Assembly (NCBI GenBank): GCA_013397695.1
Contig: VYZI01000005.1
Span: 7,443,568 to 7,507,567, forward strand
DNA: 64,000 nucleotides
DNA from: Centropus unirufus
Lineage: Eukaryota > Chordata > Aves > Cuculiformes > Centropidae
Direction: 5' to 3'
The position numbers were made by a program, and so were the translations under genes. Positions 47,104 to 60,000 of the stretch are shown in pieces. Within the stretch, counting starts at the first letter, position 1. Each line of letters starts with the position of its first letter. A model generated the notes under the pieces. It made no database searches, was not told the origin of the DNA, and saw only the letters and a list, made by a program, of their open reading frames with translations.

Positions 47104-49647
47104 GAATACTGCTATATTGAAGCAGGGGTCAAGGGATGACTGCAAAACGGTCTCTCCGTATCTGAAGTTAGCCTGAAAGAAACAAAAGTCTCTTTAGGAA
47201 GTGAACAGGTAGAAGGCTTCTGGCAGACAGATGCAATTTATTCTGAGACATCATAATACTCTCATAAGGTGCTATATGATACAGCCAGGGTGCACAGAAC
47301 GGTTGCACAATGCATTTTCTTTCTTTTTGAAGTTGTCTATCATTTTCCGTGCTGTTTCAGATAAAATAATTCTTCAAAAAACCATTACATTCTAAAATAT
47401 TTCTCAGCTAAAAGTATCAAGTCTCTTCCAGAACTTGTTAATGGAAGAAAAACCTGTTAGAAACTGTGTTCTAGGTACTGTAATGGGTGCTTAGTGCTGC
47501 ATTCACTGAATTCATCAGTGGCATCTCACAGGCATCTAGCAAGTCTATTTACTTCATAAATCATTGAAATGCGTGAAGACCTTTTTCATAACCCAGAAAT
47601 ATTCTTTAAGTGTTTAACATCAATAATAATGAAAACTGGCACCACAACAACTTAAGCGATGTAAAATATGGCATCGCAGGGTTCAGCTTGACTTTCATTG
47701 AAGGATTTCTAAAAATAAGAGTACATCATCAACAGTGACAGCTTGCTTAGTGACTCAACACAGTTGGAAACCTATTGCTCTAGAGGACTATGTTCTGCCA
47801 CATTATTTAATACAGACATCACAACCAGGCTGTTCTGTTCTCAGTTCGTAAATGCATGATGCAAAAGAACCCACACCTCAGTACTTCTGCCTTAAAGAGT
47901 GAGAATAATTCAGAGTTGTTAGATCTGCACTACTGATAGTGTACTATCAGCATATTTGTGCCAAGTTACATAATTTATTGTGAGAGTTTGAAACATTTGA
48001 TAGTCTTTCCAAAACCTCAGCTGCTAGAATCAGGAGATTGTATGGGAACATCTGCTTCCATTTTCTAAGCATGCACACTTCTAGCACTCAGTATGTAAAG
48101 AAAAGCTCTAACCCATAAACAAAATACACTGTAAAGGCTATGCACCCAGAGACACATAGAAATTATGGGAAATATATTTTTTAAGAAAAAAAGAGTTTAG
48201 TCATAATTTTTGAAAGCTCAAAATTTATATTATGCCATTAGTAATATTTTATACTTTAAATAAACCATAAAGGAGTCAATGAATAGAAAGAAATACAAAT
48301 TGCAATAGAAAGGGATACAGTGAGGAAATAAGAGGAAGACAACAGACAAAGGTGTGGGTAGTGTCATAGCTGAGACAAAGAAGAAAAGGCCTTGTGGAAG
48401 AAAAGCCAGGACTGGCAGCACATGTGGAGAGATACTTGTGCAAAGAGAGTCAGGCAAAAAAGATGGTGGGAAAAAGGGGGAACAATACTGAGCACGTAAA
48501 AACTGCCACTTGTGACCAATGAATACAGGCAAGGTAAAGAGAAGTAAATACAAGTGAGTCAGGAGACAGGGAAACTGGGATTATAAAAGCAGATAACTAG
48601 GAACAGTGAGAAGAGCTGGGATAAAGCAAGGCATGAGATGAAACAACAGAATCAGGATAAGAAGCCAGAGAAGAAGGGGCTGAGGCTTAAGACTAGACAC
48701 TTTATACAAAGACAGATGCAAGTAAGATACTGGTTAGAAGTAGAAACAAGGTTGTATGGATTCCTGCTTTTTCCGATGCAGACCGCCCCCTCCCAAAACC
48801 TCAATGGAACTTCTTGCATTACATGAACGTTATTAACATTGCAACATAAACACTAGTCTTATGGTGGATTTTTTTATTATGTTATTGTACATATTTATTT
48901 CTAGTTGTTGTACTGGGAGAAGATGTGCCCAGAGTCACCTCCAGTTATGGGTCCATCTACCTATGGCGCACATGCCATGGGAAAGCTCCACCCAGCAGCT
49001 GATGAAACATACATCCTCCTGTTGATTGTAAAGGCTGCATGAAGACTGCTGCCCATGAAAGATCCATAGAACTATATGACTCTTAATATAGCCCTGTATT
49101 TGCTCTGGAGATGTATTAGGATACTCAAAAGTAAACATCTCTTTAGTAACTGCTTTTTTTTTTGTCACAGAGTCTGCAGTAAATCAGATCATAGACTGAA
49201 AAAATTAAAAAAAAAGACATCCTATGACTAAGGTAGTAAATGGCTGTGTCACTACATTGACTGCAAAATTCCTGTGCCCACTATGGATCCCTCTCCTTTT
49301 CAAGGTATCCAATTCCAAGTCTGGATTACTCTATGGAAATACTGAATGCCCCGAAGCAACTTTTTCAAATAATAGTTCATTCATGAGGTATTGGAACCTG
49401 AGGAAGAGGAGATCAAAAGCTGGATCCTCACTGTGCATGTAATTAGGAGAGACAAGGAAGATAACAAGGAAGATCTAAAAATACTTTGACTTAGAGAGGG
49501 CAGAATGCTTTCTCTAGTCACTCTCACTTCTCCCTCCAAAATAGTATTCTTCATTTAAAAAAATGGCTGTGCAGACAGTTAAATAATAGCAAAATGAAAG
49601 CCAGATCATTCTAGCCAAACAGAAAAGAATGGTTATAGTGAAAAAGG

Positions 49648-49664
49648 CAAATATATATATATAT
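49648..49664. repeat. Short (AT)n run
   Basis: About seven AT units in a row (AATATATATATATATTT). A simple repeat. Confidence 0.8.
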
Positions 49665-50602
49665 TTATTTGTTCTATCAAAATAAAATTTTCCACTGTTT
49701 GTTCATTCATTTATTTTTCCTATTCAGTCACTTAATGAAAAATTCCTTATTTGCTAAGCCTTTTTTCTAAGTGCTCAAAATGGTAAACTGAAAGCAGTGG
49801 AGAACATGCTTTGAACATGTAAAGTAGCAGGTCATTCCAAGCTCTCATCCAGAATAGCTGCTGCAGCTTAAGTACTAAAAATGTATTTTCTGGTACTTTT
49901 GAGATCACTTTTTTTCTGTTTCAGAGTTCTTGTCTGCAAAGTAAGGATCTAACTTCTTCTATGGAAAAACAATTTCCACATAAAAAGAATTTAATAAATG
50001 TTTGTACAGTGCTCATAATAGAATGACAAGCATCATAGAAGTGTTACATCTTTGGAAAGATGCTCAGAATGCAGTGAATCAAGCATGAGGTATACACAGA
50101 GGAACAAAGAGAAAACTTCATGCTGAATACTCATTAGATAAGCACTATCCATTCTGTACACTGAGTAAGACTGAAACCCTGGTGGGAAAAAAAGTCATAT
50201 ACACTCACATATTCAAGATTATCATTGTAGAAACACACACTGGGGACATAATAAATATGCCATGACAACCGCACAGTCAGGATCATTTATTTCCCTAACT
50301 TTTGCAGGTTTAACTTAACAATCTCAGTTATTTTTTTGACTATATTTTTAATTACTATGTAATTTAAAGAAAAGAAATACTGCTTGATAGCAGTGATATG
50401 TAGGACAGAGGGCAAGCTGCATTGTCTTTTTTTTTCCCAAGGATATAATGTCTAAAAAAACTTTTAGCCATAGAATTAATCCTTTACTTTCGTTCTTCTG
50501 AAAAGAAGATTGAAATGTATTGAATTAAGCTATCTGTCTCAAATATTTAAAAAGTCCAGATAGCTGAAGGAGAGTTCCATGCATCTGAAAGAAGAACAGG
50601 AT

Positions 50603-50664
50603 CCAAAGATGTGAGAGAAAGCCAAAGATGTGAGAGAAAGCCAAAGATGTGAGAGAAAGCCAAA
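50603..50664. repeat. 19-bp tandem repeat, three perfect units
   Basis: The unit GATGTGAGAGAAAGCCAAA occurs three times head to tail at 50,608-50,664, preceded by a partial unit CCAAA at 50,603-50,607. The units are identical, which suggests a recent expansion. The period is not a multiple of three, and no gene surrounds it. There is no spacer, so it is not a CRISPR array. Confidence 0.95.
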
Positions 50665-52554
50665 GCTGCAATGTTGAGTATCCAGAAAGAAATTGCTAAA
50701 AATAAACACAAACAATGGGAAAATATGACAATATGAAAAGGTGAGACTTCAACAATAAGCAGTTGTAGTGAATACAGCACAGCTTCTTTTTCATATAAAA
50801 TACTGCCAACATTGCTCCACTTAAGGTTGTTTTAGCAAAACTGTACTCACCCCACTGCAATTACTGTACATTGACGGTAAAGATGTTTATGCTGTGACTA
50901 AAGCTGAATAAATAACTGGAAATTGCTGTGCAGCATACGCAAGTGACAGCAAAAATGAAGAAGGGGTGATATATGGGGCCTTTGCTGAAAAATATAGCAC
51001 TACAAAATCTAGCAGTCTCTTCAGGGTGTAAAATACATTCCTGTAAGGTAAGCAGAGAAAGTTTCAAATTTTTAGCTGCCCAATATTTACTATTCTGATA
51101 GTTATTTCAGTGGGACACATGTGAACTGGCAGCATTTATAAGAGTTCTTCAAGCTTTTTTGCAGCCTCCCAGTAACAGATAAGAGTTTGAATAATGGGAA
51201 TAACCTGTGTAAAGTGGTAAAAATTAATGTAAACATCCAGAAAATATTTTGTGTATAACTTACTCAAAAAGCTTACTTCCAGAGGTGTAGAGGTCAGACA
51301 TCAGTAGACCACACAGTGATCCCACTAAAACAATATTATATTTTCCCCTGAACAATGGTGTCCCATATCAGGCATGGTGAAAAACCAAGCAGACATAAAA
51401 ATACAAATGCTGCTAGATTTATTATTCTTGCTTGTCTTGCAATGTTTCCATCCACTTTCATGCCCTTCCCTCTCAGTTTCTCTGCTTTGTTCTGGAGTTT
51501 TTTTGTCTCTTCTCAGTTATCTGTCCCTAGCATGCCATATTAGCAGCCTTAACCCATCCTTTCCTTTCTTGATTTTGCTGGTTATTTGAGAAGAGAGCAG
51601 TTAACTGTGCTTCCTATTTCAGAGGCCTCCAGAAAAAATAGTCAAGTATTTGTAAATAACCCCCATGTTACTGAATGATAGACACAAGATGGTAGATGCC
51701 ATCCTCTCAAGCCTCCGTGAGAGGCAGTTGTACATCCCCCAAAGCCGGTCTGCAGAAGGTGGCAGGGTACTCATTCACAGCATCAAGTGCCTGCAGACAG
51801 ATGGCTCTACTGATGCTGCATGGAGGGGAGGACTCCTCTGCGGCCTCCACTGAGGCTTGGCAGCCTGCTGAACCACAAACGCTATGGCTTCCAAAACCAT
51901 AGTGTAGAACGTGGCATATTTTGCCTTGAGAAAGGTCTAACTCTGCTCCAGTCCTACTTCAAAAAGCTAGCAGAAACTGTAAAAGGAAGCAGGACCAAAC
52001 CCGAAGAAGTTAGTTTAGGGCAGTTTCACTTCACTTTTAAACTTATTTCATTGCTCTTCTGCTTTGCCTAGAAAAAAAACAGGATGCATGTCAAACCACA
52101 AGAACATTTGACCACAGAATAAAATCAGTTATACTTAGCTAATGCTAGCCTAATGATGAACACGAGCTAAGTATTTGTGATTGGCAGGTAAAAATAAGAT
52201 TGTATCGATATTAATGTTGCATGAACCTTACAAAATAGCTGATTTTGAGAAGTTAGAGTTTTGGAGTGATGTGTACTCACACTCTCACTTGAAATCCAAT
52301 TTCATGCTAGGAGGCACTAGCTGAAATCATTATCCTGTTTAATTTTTTTAAATTAAGGTCCCTCAACAAAATATCTTAAGTAAAAGATCCTCTCAGGGAT
52401 AAAAGGATAAAAGAATAACAGGTGGAGAAAACACTGGATGGAGCAAATCAGTGCATATAAATGCAGAGGACCATTGCCAGCAGAGCACTACAGCACTACG
52501 TATCCTCTTAAGGGATAAGCTGCAGCAAGGAAGAAGTAAGGTGACAATGTCTGA

Positions 52555-52985
52555 TGATGATAATAAGTCAGTCAGAGAGCTGACTGCAGCACTGAAAAAA
52601 TCTAAATCTGGGTACCAATGTGGCAGATGAAATTCAGCAAAGAGGTACAGAAATGTGGGGAAAATAATTCTCTATATAAAACAGTTATTGCAATTAAGGA
52701 AGAAGATACTGAGATTCTAATAGGTCTACAGAAACATAATTTTAATGGCCATTAATAGTAAAAAAATAATTAAGACTAGAACATTCTAGAAAAGAAATAG
52801 AGAACAAAAGGAGACAATATCTCTTCATCATATTATAAATCTAGGAGTGTGTCACATCTTAATTACTGTGTACTGTCCTGGCTCCCTACTATTTCAAAAA
52901 GGATATAGGATCAACAAATTAAAGGAGGCTTTGGAAGCTAACAAGAAGGGAAAACTAAACAACTCTGCTTTGTTTATTTCAAATT
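52555..52985 (+). mobile_element. Ancient, decayed CR1/L3-like LINE fragment
   Basis: Plus-strand phrases match, in order, the post-RT part of an old CR1-like ORF2: GATGAAATTCAGCAAAGAGG near 52,627, GGGGAAAATAATTC near 52,656, AAGGAAGAAGATACTGAGAT near 52,697, AATTACTGTGTACTGTCCTGG near 52,860 (YCVxxW-type block) and TTTCAAAAAGGATATA near 52,891. No frame is intact, and the left edge is uncertain. The divergence resembles that of the 37.95-kb copy, and both lie on the plus strand. Confidence 0.65.
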
Positions 52986-53042
52986 CTAGGAGTGTGAGCC
53001 TTCCATCAAGACACATCTCTAGAAATACATGTATGCATCTTT

Positions 53043-53072
53043 CACACACACACATATATATGTATATATATA
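53043..53072. repeat. (CA)n-(TA)n microsatellite
   Basis: CACACACACACATATATATG is followed by TATATATA. It is a compound dinucleotide repeat immediately after the ancient CR1-like fragment. Confidence 0.85.
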
Positions 53073-53302
53073 AAAAGAAATATTAACACACATAAGTGTT
53101 TTCAGCATTTAGACACTCCTTTTGGACCTTAACTGAATTATCTACTTTTCTTCCCGATAAAAAAGAACTGTTGCTTTTCTTGGGGTGAAAAAACGTCAGC
53201 TGTTAGACATTTAAACCAATGTTACCCTGTTTGTGGAATTACACATTCTTGATGTAAAATAATAGTTTCTGCTCAACGCAAAATCTGTTGTTCAGTGCTT
53301 TT
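53073..53302. other. Unique DNA, nothing recognised
   Basis: A short AT-rich interval between two simple repeats, with no gene or transposon visible. Confidence 0.5.
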
Positions 53303-53303
53303 C

Positions 53304-53333
53304 TCTACTCTACTCTACTCTACTCTACTCTGT
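53304..53333. repeat. (TCTAC)n microsatellite, five units
   Basis: Five perfect TCTAC units run from 53,304 to 53,328, followed by degenerate TCTGTTCTCTAC. It sits about 40 bases upstream of a CR1 5' truncation point. Confidence 0.95.
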
Positions 53334-53371
53334 TCTCTACTTTTGTCAGTGTTTTACATCTGTTCAGTTCT

Positions 53372-53873
53372 CTGAAGGCCACATCTGGAGTATCATGTCC
53401 ATTTCTGGGCTCCCCAGCACAAGAGAGGCATGGACATGCTAGGGAGAGTCCAGGGAAAGGCTATAAAGATGGTGAAAGGACTGGAGCATCTCTCCTGTGA
53501 GGGAAAGTTGAGAGCTGGGATTGATCATCCTACAGAAAAGAAATACCTGAAGGGAGGGGATGAGAAGGATGGAGCCAGGCTCTTTTCATTGGTGTCCAGT
53601 GACAGGATCAGAGGCAATGGGTGCAAACTAAAATACATGAGGGTCTGTCTCAACAACAGCAAACACTTTTTCAGTGCCTGAACAACCTCTGGCACAGGTT
53701 GGTCAGGAGCCTGGGCAGTCTCCATCCTTGAAGATATTTAAAAGCCATCTGGACGGGGTCTTGGGCAGATCACCTAGCCTGCTCTAGGTGACCCTGCTTG
53801 ATCAGGGGGGTGGGAAAACTGACACCCAGAGGTCCCTTCTAACTACAACGGTATGCAGTTCTGTGATTCTAGT
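53372..53873 (+). mobile_element. CR1 LINE, 3' copy on the plus strand
   Basis: On the plus strand the copy begins near GAAGGCCACATCTGGAGTAT and ends with the CR1 tail TGCAGTTCTGTGATTCTAG near 53,873. Between these lie CATTTCTGGGCTCCCCAGCA, AGGAATACCTGAAGG-like and GTGTCCAGTGACAGGATCAG phrases, CTGAACAACCTCTGGCACAG and the 3' UTR-type AGGTCCCTTCTAACTACAAC. Translation gives pieces of the ORF2 C-terminus (KDMAMLGRVQGKAIKMVKGL-like, 53,430-53,560) with frameshifts. It is the only recognisable younger copy in this orientation in the window and belongs to a different 3' end type from the minus-strand copies. It also carries internal gaps, so it is moderately old. Confidence 0.93.
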
Positions 53874-53919
53874 TTTGCTTCTGCCTTGTTTCCTACCAAA
53901 GACTAATTAAAGACCAAAA

Positions 53920-53937
53920 GTGTGTGTATACACACAC
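53920..53937. repeat. 18-bp perfect palindrome from a TG/CA repeat
   Basis: GTGTGTGTATACACACAC reads the same on both strands. It is an alternating purine-pyrimidine run with cruciform or Z-DNA potential and lies about 45 bases past the CR1 3' end, where microsatellites often grow. Confidence 0.9.
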
Positions 53938-53939
53938 AT

Positions 53940-56900
53940 GTACATTTATTATATCCATGTAAAATGTTTCTTGGTTCCAAATTATACATACGAAGGATAA
54001 TTCTATCAAATAGGACAACACTCCTGATATTGAGCCAACAGATTATTAGATTTTCAAGACAGCTTCCTGTAACTAAATACCTATTTAATGATTATTCTCA
54101 TGCCAATCTGAGCAATAATAATTACCATGTCAGTGTTAGATCATAAAGATAGAGGTTTGTGTAAATTCTTTCTTTCCTAATAATTTTCTGAGAAATTACC
54201 TTTCTAGCTAAGATGTCATGAATTATTGATATTGATTTTTATAATCTTTTCCTTAATATTTATTCCCCTGTTATGAATTAATCTGAATTATTAATTGAGA
54301 CATTAAAATACATATACACGTTATAGCTAGCCAGCTGAAGGACTGTTTTTTGATGCAAGCACAGGAAACAGTCTTTGCAGGAACTGGAACTGAAAGTGTT
54401 CTGGAAGAATTACTCTTTGGAATAGAAACGACAAACTAATTTATCTGTTCCCAAAACATTTTCATTCCTGCCTTAGCATTAAATAAATGTATTTAATAGT
54501 GGGTCTAAATTATTTGGCTCAAGTATTCCTAGGAAAGAGGAAGCAGTGTCTTTGGGCTACAGCAATGAAATGGGGAAAAAAACATAACCTGTGATAAGTA
54601 GTAACTAGAAATTCTTTTCCTTGGGTATCTGAAATTTATTCCCATGCAGCAGAAGACGTGTTCAAAATCTGTCTAAATTCTGTTCAAGGGCTTAGGCTGC
54701 ACACAGATCTTTTAAGAGCTCTTTACATATATCACTTTGCTACTGGTTACTTCCGTTACTTCAAAAATCATCATTTCTCTCAGTATTTTGAGTCAGTTTG
54801 AGAGGTTGAACAGGGATACTGTCTGAGCACTGACCACTGCAGGCATGAGCAGGGAAATAAATATGAAGACAGTCTTTTAGTCTAGATCAAGAAACCCCAG
54901 AAATAGCATAACAATAGTACAGCAATGTACATGTTCTCATTTTAATTTCCTTTAAACCTACACACTTTGGCATAACAAGTCTAATAGCTATTAAAAGAGA
55001 ACAGAAAATTCTCCAAACATGTGAAGGCATTTGTAGGAAAGTCATTATTGTTACCATTACTTCTGCTGAAACTCTACTGGGACTACAGTCTTTTTATTTT
55101 TTTATTAGCTCTTTACAAATAGGATGTGAATTCCAGCATATGCACTAATCAATACTTTCTCCTTCAGTACCCTGAGAAAATAAGGGATTCAGATGATATC
55201 TCCTTACATGTCTTAAGAGAATGCCTATGGCATCTCATATGCCTTAAATGCTAATCTGAAAAAAATAATTTCAACCAAACAACAACAAAAAGCTACGCAT
55301 ATCCTTCTCCTCTATCTCTGAACATTCAGCTGGTTTGCCTGCACAGTCGGCTACTTCCCATTCAAAGGCATTCTGAAATAAAGCTTATTAGCACTTAAGG
55401 TCAACTGTAAAGCTACTATAAAACTCAATAATCTACGTTTTCCAAAATACACAGAATATTTACAGCAGTCAAACAGTAACAAAAAAGAGAGTTGTTTTAC
55501 TCTTTGCACTTGAGGCTTGATGCAAAGCTATTCATTAACTTCAGGGGTACTTAGATCAACATTTTTTCATTCAGGAAGGCTGTTTGTTTCTTCAAGCCCT
55601 GACCAAAGATTTGTCCTCTGTTTAGGAAAAAAATACCTTATTGGTTTATGGCATGACACCGTACAATTACATTGCCTCTGTCTATTTAGCTGGTTGCATT
55701 CATGTGATATCTGATAAAAAATTCCAAAAAAAGAGGCTGAATTAAGCACTTGAGCAAAGTGACTAGATTCCCTAACCTGTTTTTCACCAGGGGCTTCCAT
55801 GTACTGTAAACTGTAATGCTCTCCCAAAGAAAGAGATTGACTTTTTTCTCTTTTCCTCTCTCTCTCTTTTCTTATTTTTTTTTTGAATACAGCAAAGAAG
55901 GAAGATATTCTAACAAAATACTTGGGGCAAGATTTGTCCTTCACACCATTATGGTGAAGGGTTTTGCATAGAATGTGACAGCATTACACCTGTGTAAAAT
56001 GCAGTGTCAAAGGAAGCAGGGACAGTGATACAAGAATGCAGCTTCAAAGCAGAAAGCTCACAAAAAAAAGTAAATTAAAAAAAAGGTAAAAAAAAAAAGG
56101 GTCCTATTCTCAGTCTTGTGCTTAGGTAATAGCCCTGTATTACCTACATTACAGAACACCAGTTTCAGATCCCCCTGAGATTATTTCAGTTCACAGATTT
56201 GAGATGTCAGAAATGGGGTAGACCACTCTGACTGGATCCCCTTGCTGCTGAAACATCAGGGGGTGAAAAGACAGCCTGGAGAGCCAGCTAAGATGTATTT
56301 CAAAGAAAGCAAGGCACGACAGTGAGTATCTGCAACTACCCCTGTTGAACATTAGAAATATAATTTAACAAGAGAAAATTTGGTTTCCCAGCACAGATTG
56401 AAATAAGCAGATGAACAATGACTTCACTTCCCACAAGACTTCAATTCCTCAAACTTAAACAAAAACAAATTCATAAACGCAACTAGAAGAATAAGAGTCA
56501 TAGTTCTAGTGCTGAATCAACTTAACAAATGTAATGGTGTAACACCAATAGAGTTGCTGTTGTTCTAATAGCTACATTAAACCTCCGAGCATAATCAAAA
56601 TGACTTTGATATTTCCATAAGGCAGAGTAAACTCAGACTGATACTATGCCTAAACCATTAACGGTATTGTTGCCTTCTTGATGATTAGTTTGTGTTTGGA
56701 GTAATTTACTATATTTTATACTAGAAACAGAGAAATTATGCATTAGGGAAGGAACATTCCTCCTTATTTGTCCCTCTGTGGAAATGGAGAAGTTTATCTG
56801 GCCCTCAGCATAGTTTTCAAATTTTGTTATTCTCCAAACTGGTTAAAGTTGCAAATCAGCATCCCAGCATTGAGCGGGCTACATTCTGTTCTGTAACATG

Positions 56901-56960
56901 TACATACAGTCCTCAGCTTAGCCAACATCCAGGTTTACTCTACATATGTACAAAGGGAGA
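53940..56960. other. Unique AT-rich DNA, no gene recognised
   Basis: No recognisable gene or young transposon. The minus strand at 55,567-55,944 is open for 125 codons only because of low-complexity purine/pyrimidine runs near 55,845-55,885. A-rich patches lie at 56,060-56,100. Confidence 0.5.
55922..56005. repeat. Possible remnant of an ancient amniote repeat with inverted structure
   Basis: GGGGCAAGATTTGTCCTTCA followed by an imperfect foldback (CTTCAC ... GTGAAG) and CATTACACCTGTGTAAAATG resembles an old, often palindromic amniote repeat in which 'TTACACxTGTGTAAA' and 'GGGCAAGATTT' phrases recur. A further phrase, AATGGTGTAACACCAATAGA near 56,531, may belong to the same family. The identification is by memory of the pattern, without alignment. 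Confidence 0.3.
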
Positions 56961-56970
56961 ATTCAGTCCT

Positions 56971-57014
56971 CTTCATTACTGTTTTGTCTCTTCATTACTG
57001 TTTTGTCTCTTCAT
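56971..57014. repeat. 19-bp tandem duplication
   Basis: CTTCATTACTGTTTTGTCT occurs twice in direct succession (56,971-56,989 and 56,990-57,008), followed by a partial CTTCAT. It is a recent local duplication with no gene context. Confidence 0.92.
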
Positions 57015-60000
57015 ATGGATGTTAATTTGTCCAACTAGGTAAACGAAGTGAATAGATACACATAAACAAATTAATAATCATGTGTCTGTTGTGGCTGGCC
57101 CTAAGGTAAGACCTATACACTTCAAGCAATGCTTCTGTGAAGCATGGCATCTTCCAAGCAGTTCTGAAGGCAACTGATTTCTCTGTCAGCATCACAAGTT
57201 AACACAGTCTATGTTATACAAACAGTAGCTGGGCACCTGACATGGGGGTGGTCTCAATCTGGAGTCTCATTTCCCAGACTAGTATAGGCTGCAAGTATCA
57301 CAGAGGCGATGTGTTGAGCCCTGAGGAAAGCTGAAAGAAGGAAGAGATAAATGCCCTCAGTGATGCTCTCATGAAGAGAAGAAGTTGGAAAGATGGGATG
57401 AGATAAAGCCCACAAAATGAAAGGATGTAAAGAGATGAATGACACAGGCTGCAAAGGATTTGGCAGGGTTCCAGCAAGGATTCAGGATATGTCAAAGGAG
57501 AGGGAAAGGGTGAAGAACAAGAGTGGGGAAAAATCAAGTCTGATTTATACCAACAAAAATAGGAAATTCAGCTAAAAGGCTGACAATCTGTTATCTGCTT
57601 ATCACTCTACATAGATATTTCAGTGGTATCGGGCAGTAGAGAGTGTCAAATTCTGTTCATGCTGTTACACCCACACACAGCTCAGCAGGTTAAGACTGGC
57701 ATGTTCTAGTTTAATTGTGCCTGAGTCAGTCCATGCACGTACTTTTGTAAGGTACTTCTATCTTTACAGTTTTCTTTTCTTATTTTTATTAGCAAGATCA
57801 AAAAGGGCACATACAAGAGAAGACTTAAACACAAACCTTGTAAGATTTTATCAGGTCCAAATTAAACTGTTAGTGTGTTCTCATCAACAGACTATTCAAT
57901 GGCACTTGAATGCCAAGCTCTTACCAGGGTTTTACACTCTTACAAGGTGCTGACTTCTTCTGATGGCATTTTTTTGCTCAGTGTTTCATTCCACAAGAGT
58001 AGCATCCACTGTGCTTGCTTGTTTTGCCAAATAACAGTTGTTTTCAGGAGACATTAGAGGAGCACAGCCTGGCTTTTCACATCACAAATACCACTGATGG
58101 AATGCTAGTCTGCGTTTCACATATAACAATACAGCCTTGTTACCATGGCATAGTTACGTACTGTGTCAAGTAACAGCCTCTCATTTATGTCCACACTTCG
58201 GGTGAGTAGACACCAAGTTCAGAAAGAAGACAATGTTCAGCAACAAAAAATAAAGGTGTTAATTCTACAGATCCAAAGTGTACCCGTAAATGGGAAGTGG
58301 AAAGACAGAGTGAGAAGTAGGAGGTACGAGCTCTTCACATCTATCCCGGAATTTCAATACCCTCATTCCTTCTTTTTTTTCCCAAAGATTTTCATGAAGG
58401 AAAAAAGCTTATGCGTGTTCCCTATCTCTTTTACTTTCTTGCAGACGTTTTAATATAATCACATCTGAGACTCTCGTGGACAACTAAAAAATTAAATTCT
58501 GCTTATTTTCATATTGTAATTTCAGTTGCAATAAATAATTAAAACATTGGTTTTACTTCAAGTGGCCAGTTTTACCTGTTAGTGCTTAGACAACAAATAG
58601 AAAACAATGTGTCCAGGAGAGGAAAGGAACACACATAGCACACATCTGTTACAGGAAGACACCATGCATATTTTACTTGATGAACTATGCTGCATTAAAA
58701 GGTAAAATGTCTTCTGTGAGGCCAGGAATAGGCTCAAGCTGCTGTCCTATGTCTTTGTGATACAGTAATGGCAAAAGGAGCAGCTCAGTTTGTGGGAAAC
58801 AACAGAAATACAAATGAAATTTCCTCAAATATATACATTACATAGAAAAATAATGGGAAGTTTGCTACTTACTACAACAAAGTAAAAAAAAGGAAGGAAG
58901 ATGCATCTACTTATGCTAGATTCCTGTTTTCAGAAGTTTGAACATATTTTAATTGACAAAGCAATCCAAACACAAACCAAACAGAGTTTGTAGTACAATC
59001 TTCTAAGGATTTCAAAATAACTTTGTATTAATTGATACTCACTCCTGTATGACAGGAATAGGGCTAAGAGAAGAATTCAATACATGGATGGGAAAAGATC
59101 AGTGCCTGAAATGTTTTGAAAACAGCATGTTGAAAATGTTTTGCTTCAAGTTCTGGAATGAAGTGTAGGAAGCAGAAAATCTGAGAAAGCTTGAAGCATC
59201 CAGATACAGAGAAGATCCAGAAGACCTTGTAGTGTAATCTTGTCCTGCAGAATGAAGCCTCAGTAATGGATGAATCTTTGGAAGAAAGGAAATTCACACA
59301 AAAGCATTTGGACAGTGACTGCGCAAGTGGCCAAACCAAGTACAAACCAATCTCCACAGAGTGTTCTTGTGTTTGCCTCTGATTCACAAATAATCAATGA
59401 AGCCTTCCCTAAAAAGTCTGTTTCCCAGTGTTGACCTCCGTGTCTTTCCCTCTGCTCTTTTGCAGGGAAATACAAGCCCATGGTGTAACGTACCTTCCCT
59501 AAACACAGGGAAGTATCTTTTACCACCAATGCTGCTCTCTGCCTTCCACCAGTTGGAGGGGAATCTTTCAGTATGCACTCGTTCATTGTCTCTCACGGGT
59601 GTTCATTGCCTGGCATACACGGAGGAAAAAATCTCTTTCCCAAACACTTTACTTACATTGGAAGAAATAACATGGATACCAAGGAGAGATGAAGGTGCTG
59701 GTTATCCGGTAAACAGCTGTTCAAATGCTATGACACCATCGCAGAATGTTGCATGGCTGACATTCACTTTAATTTCTGGTCAGCGAGTTCACAGTTTGTG
59801 AAGAGATTGATCAGTTACTGTTTGTTAATACACCTAATCCATGTACGTTCCTGGTTTCTATGCTTCGCGAAGCTGGGTACTGTGGTGTACAGAAAAATAG
59901 AATTACTTTGCATGAATGCTCTAATCTCCAGTTCTGAGGCATAACAGGACCATAGAAATTCTCCCTCATAGGCATCAGTTGCTGGACCACAAGTTTATTT

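Larger units (their letters stand above)
47105..52550. other. Unique DNA, no gene recognised
   Basis: About 5.4 kb with no recognisable gene, RNA gene or young transposon. The plus strand is purine-rich from about 48,260 to 48,740, which makes the minus strand open and artificially hydrophobic there (107 codons at 48,230-48,553). The stretch at about 51,665-51,920 is more GC-rich and has overlapping open frames but no known motif. Simple repeats at 49,648 and 50,603 are listed separately. Confidence 0.5.

Noticed and set aside
48230..48553. 107-codon hydrophobic minus-strand frame as a membrane protein
   Set aside because: The hydrophobicity follows from a purine-rich plus strand (pyrimidine-rich codons). 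No start context, conserved motif or exon structure is visible.
50603..50664. CRISPR array
   Set aside because: The repeated units are directly adjacent with no spacers, and the genome is a vertebrate one.
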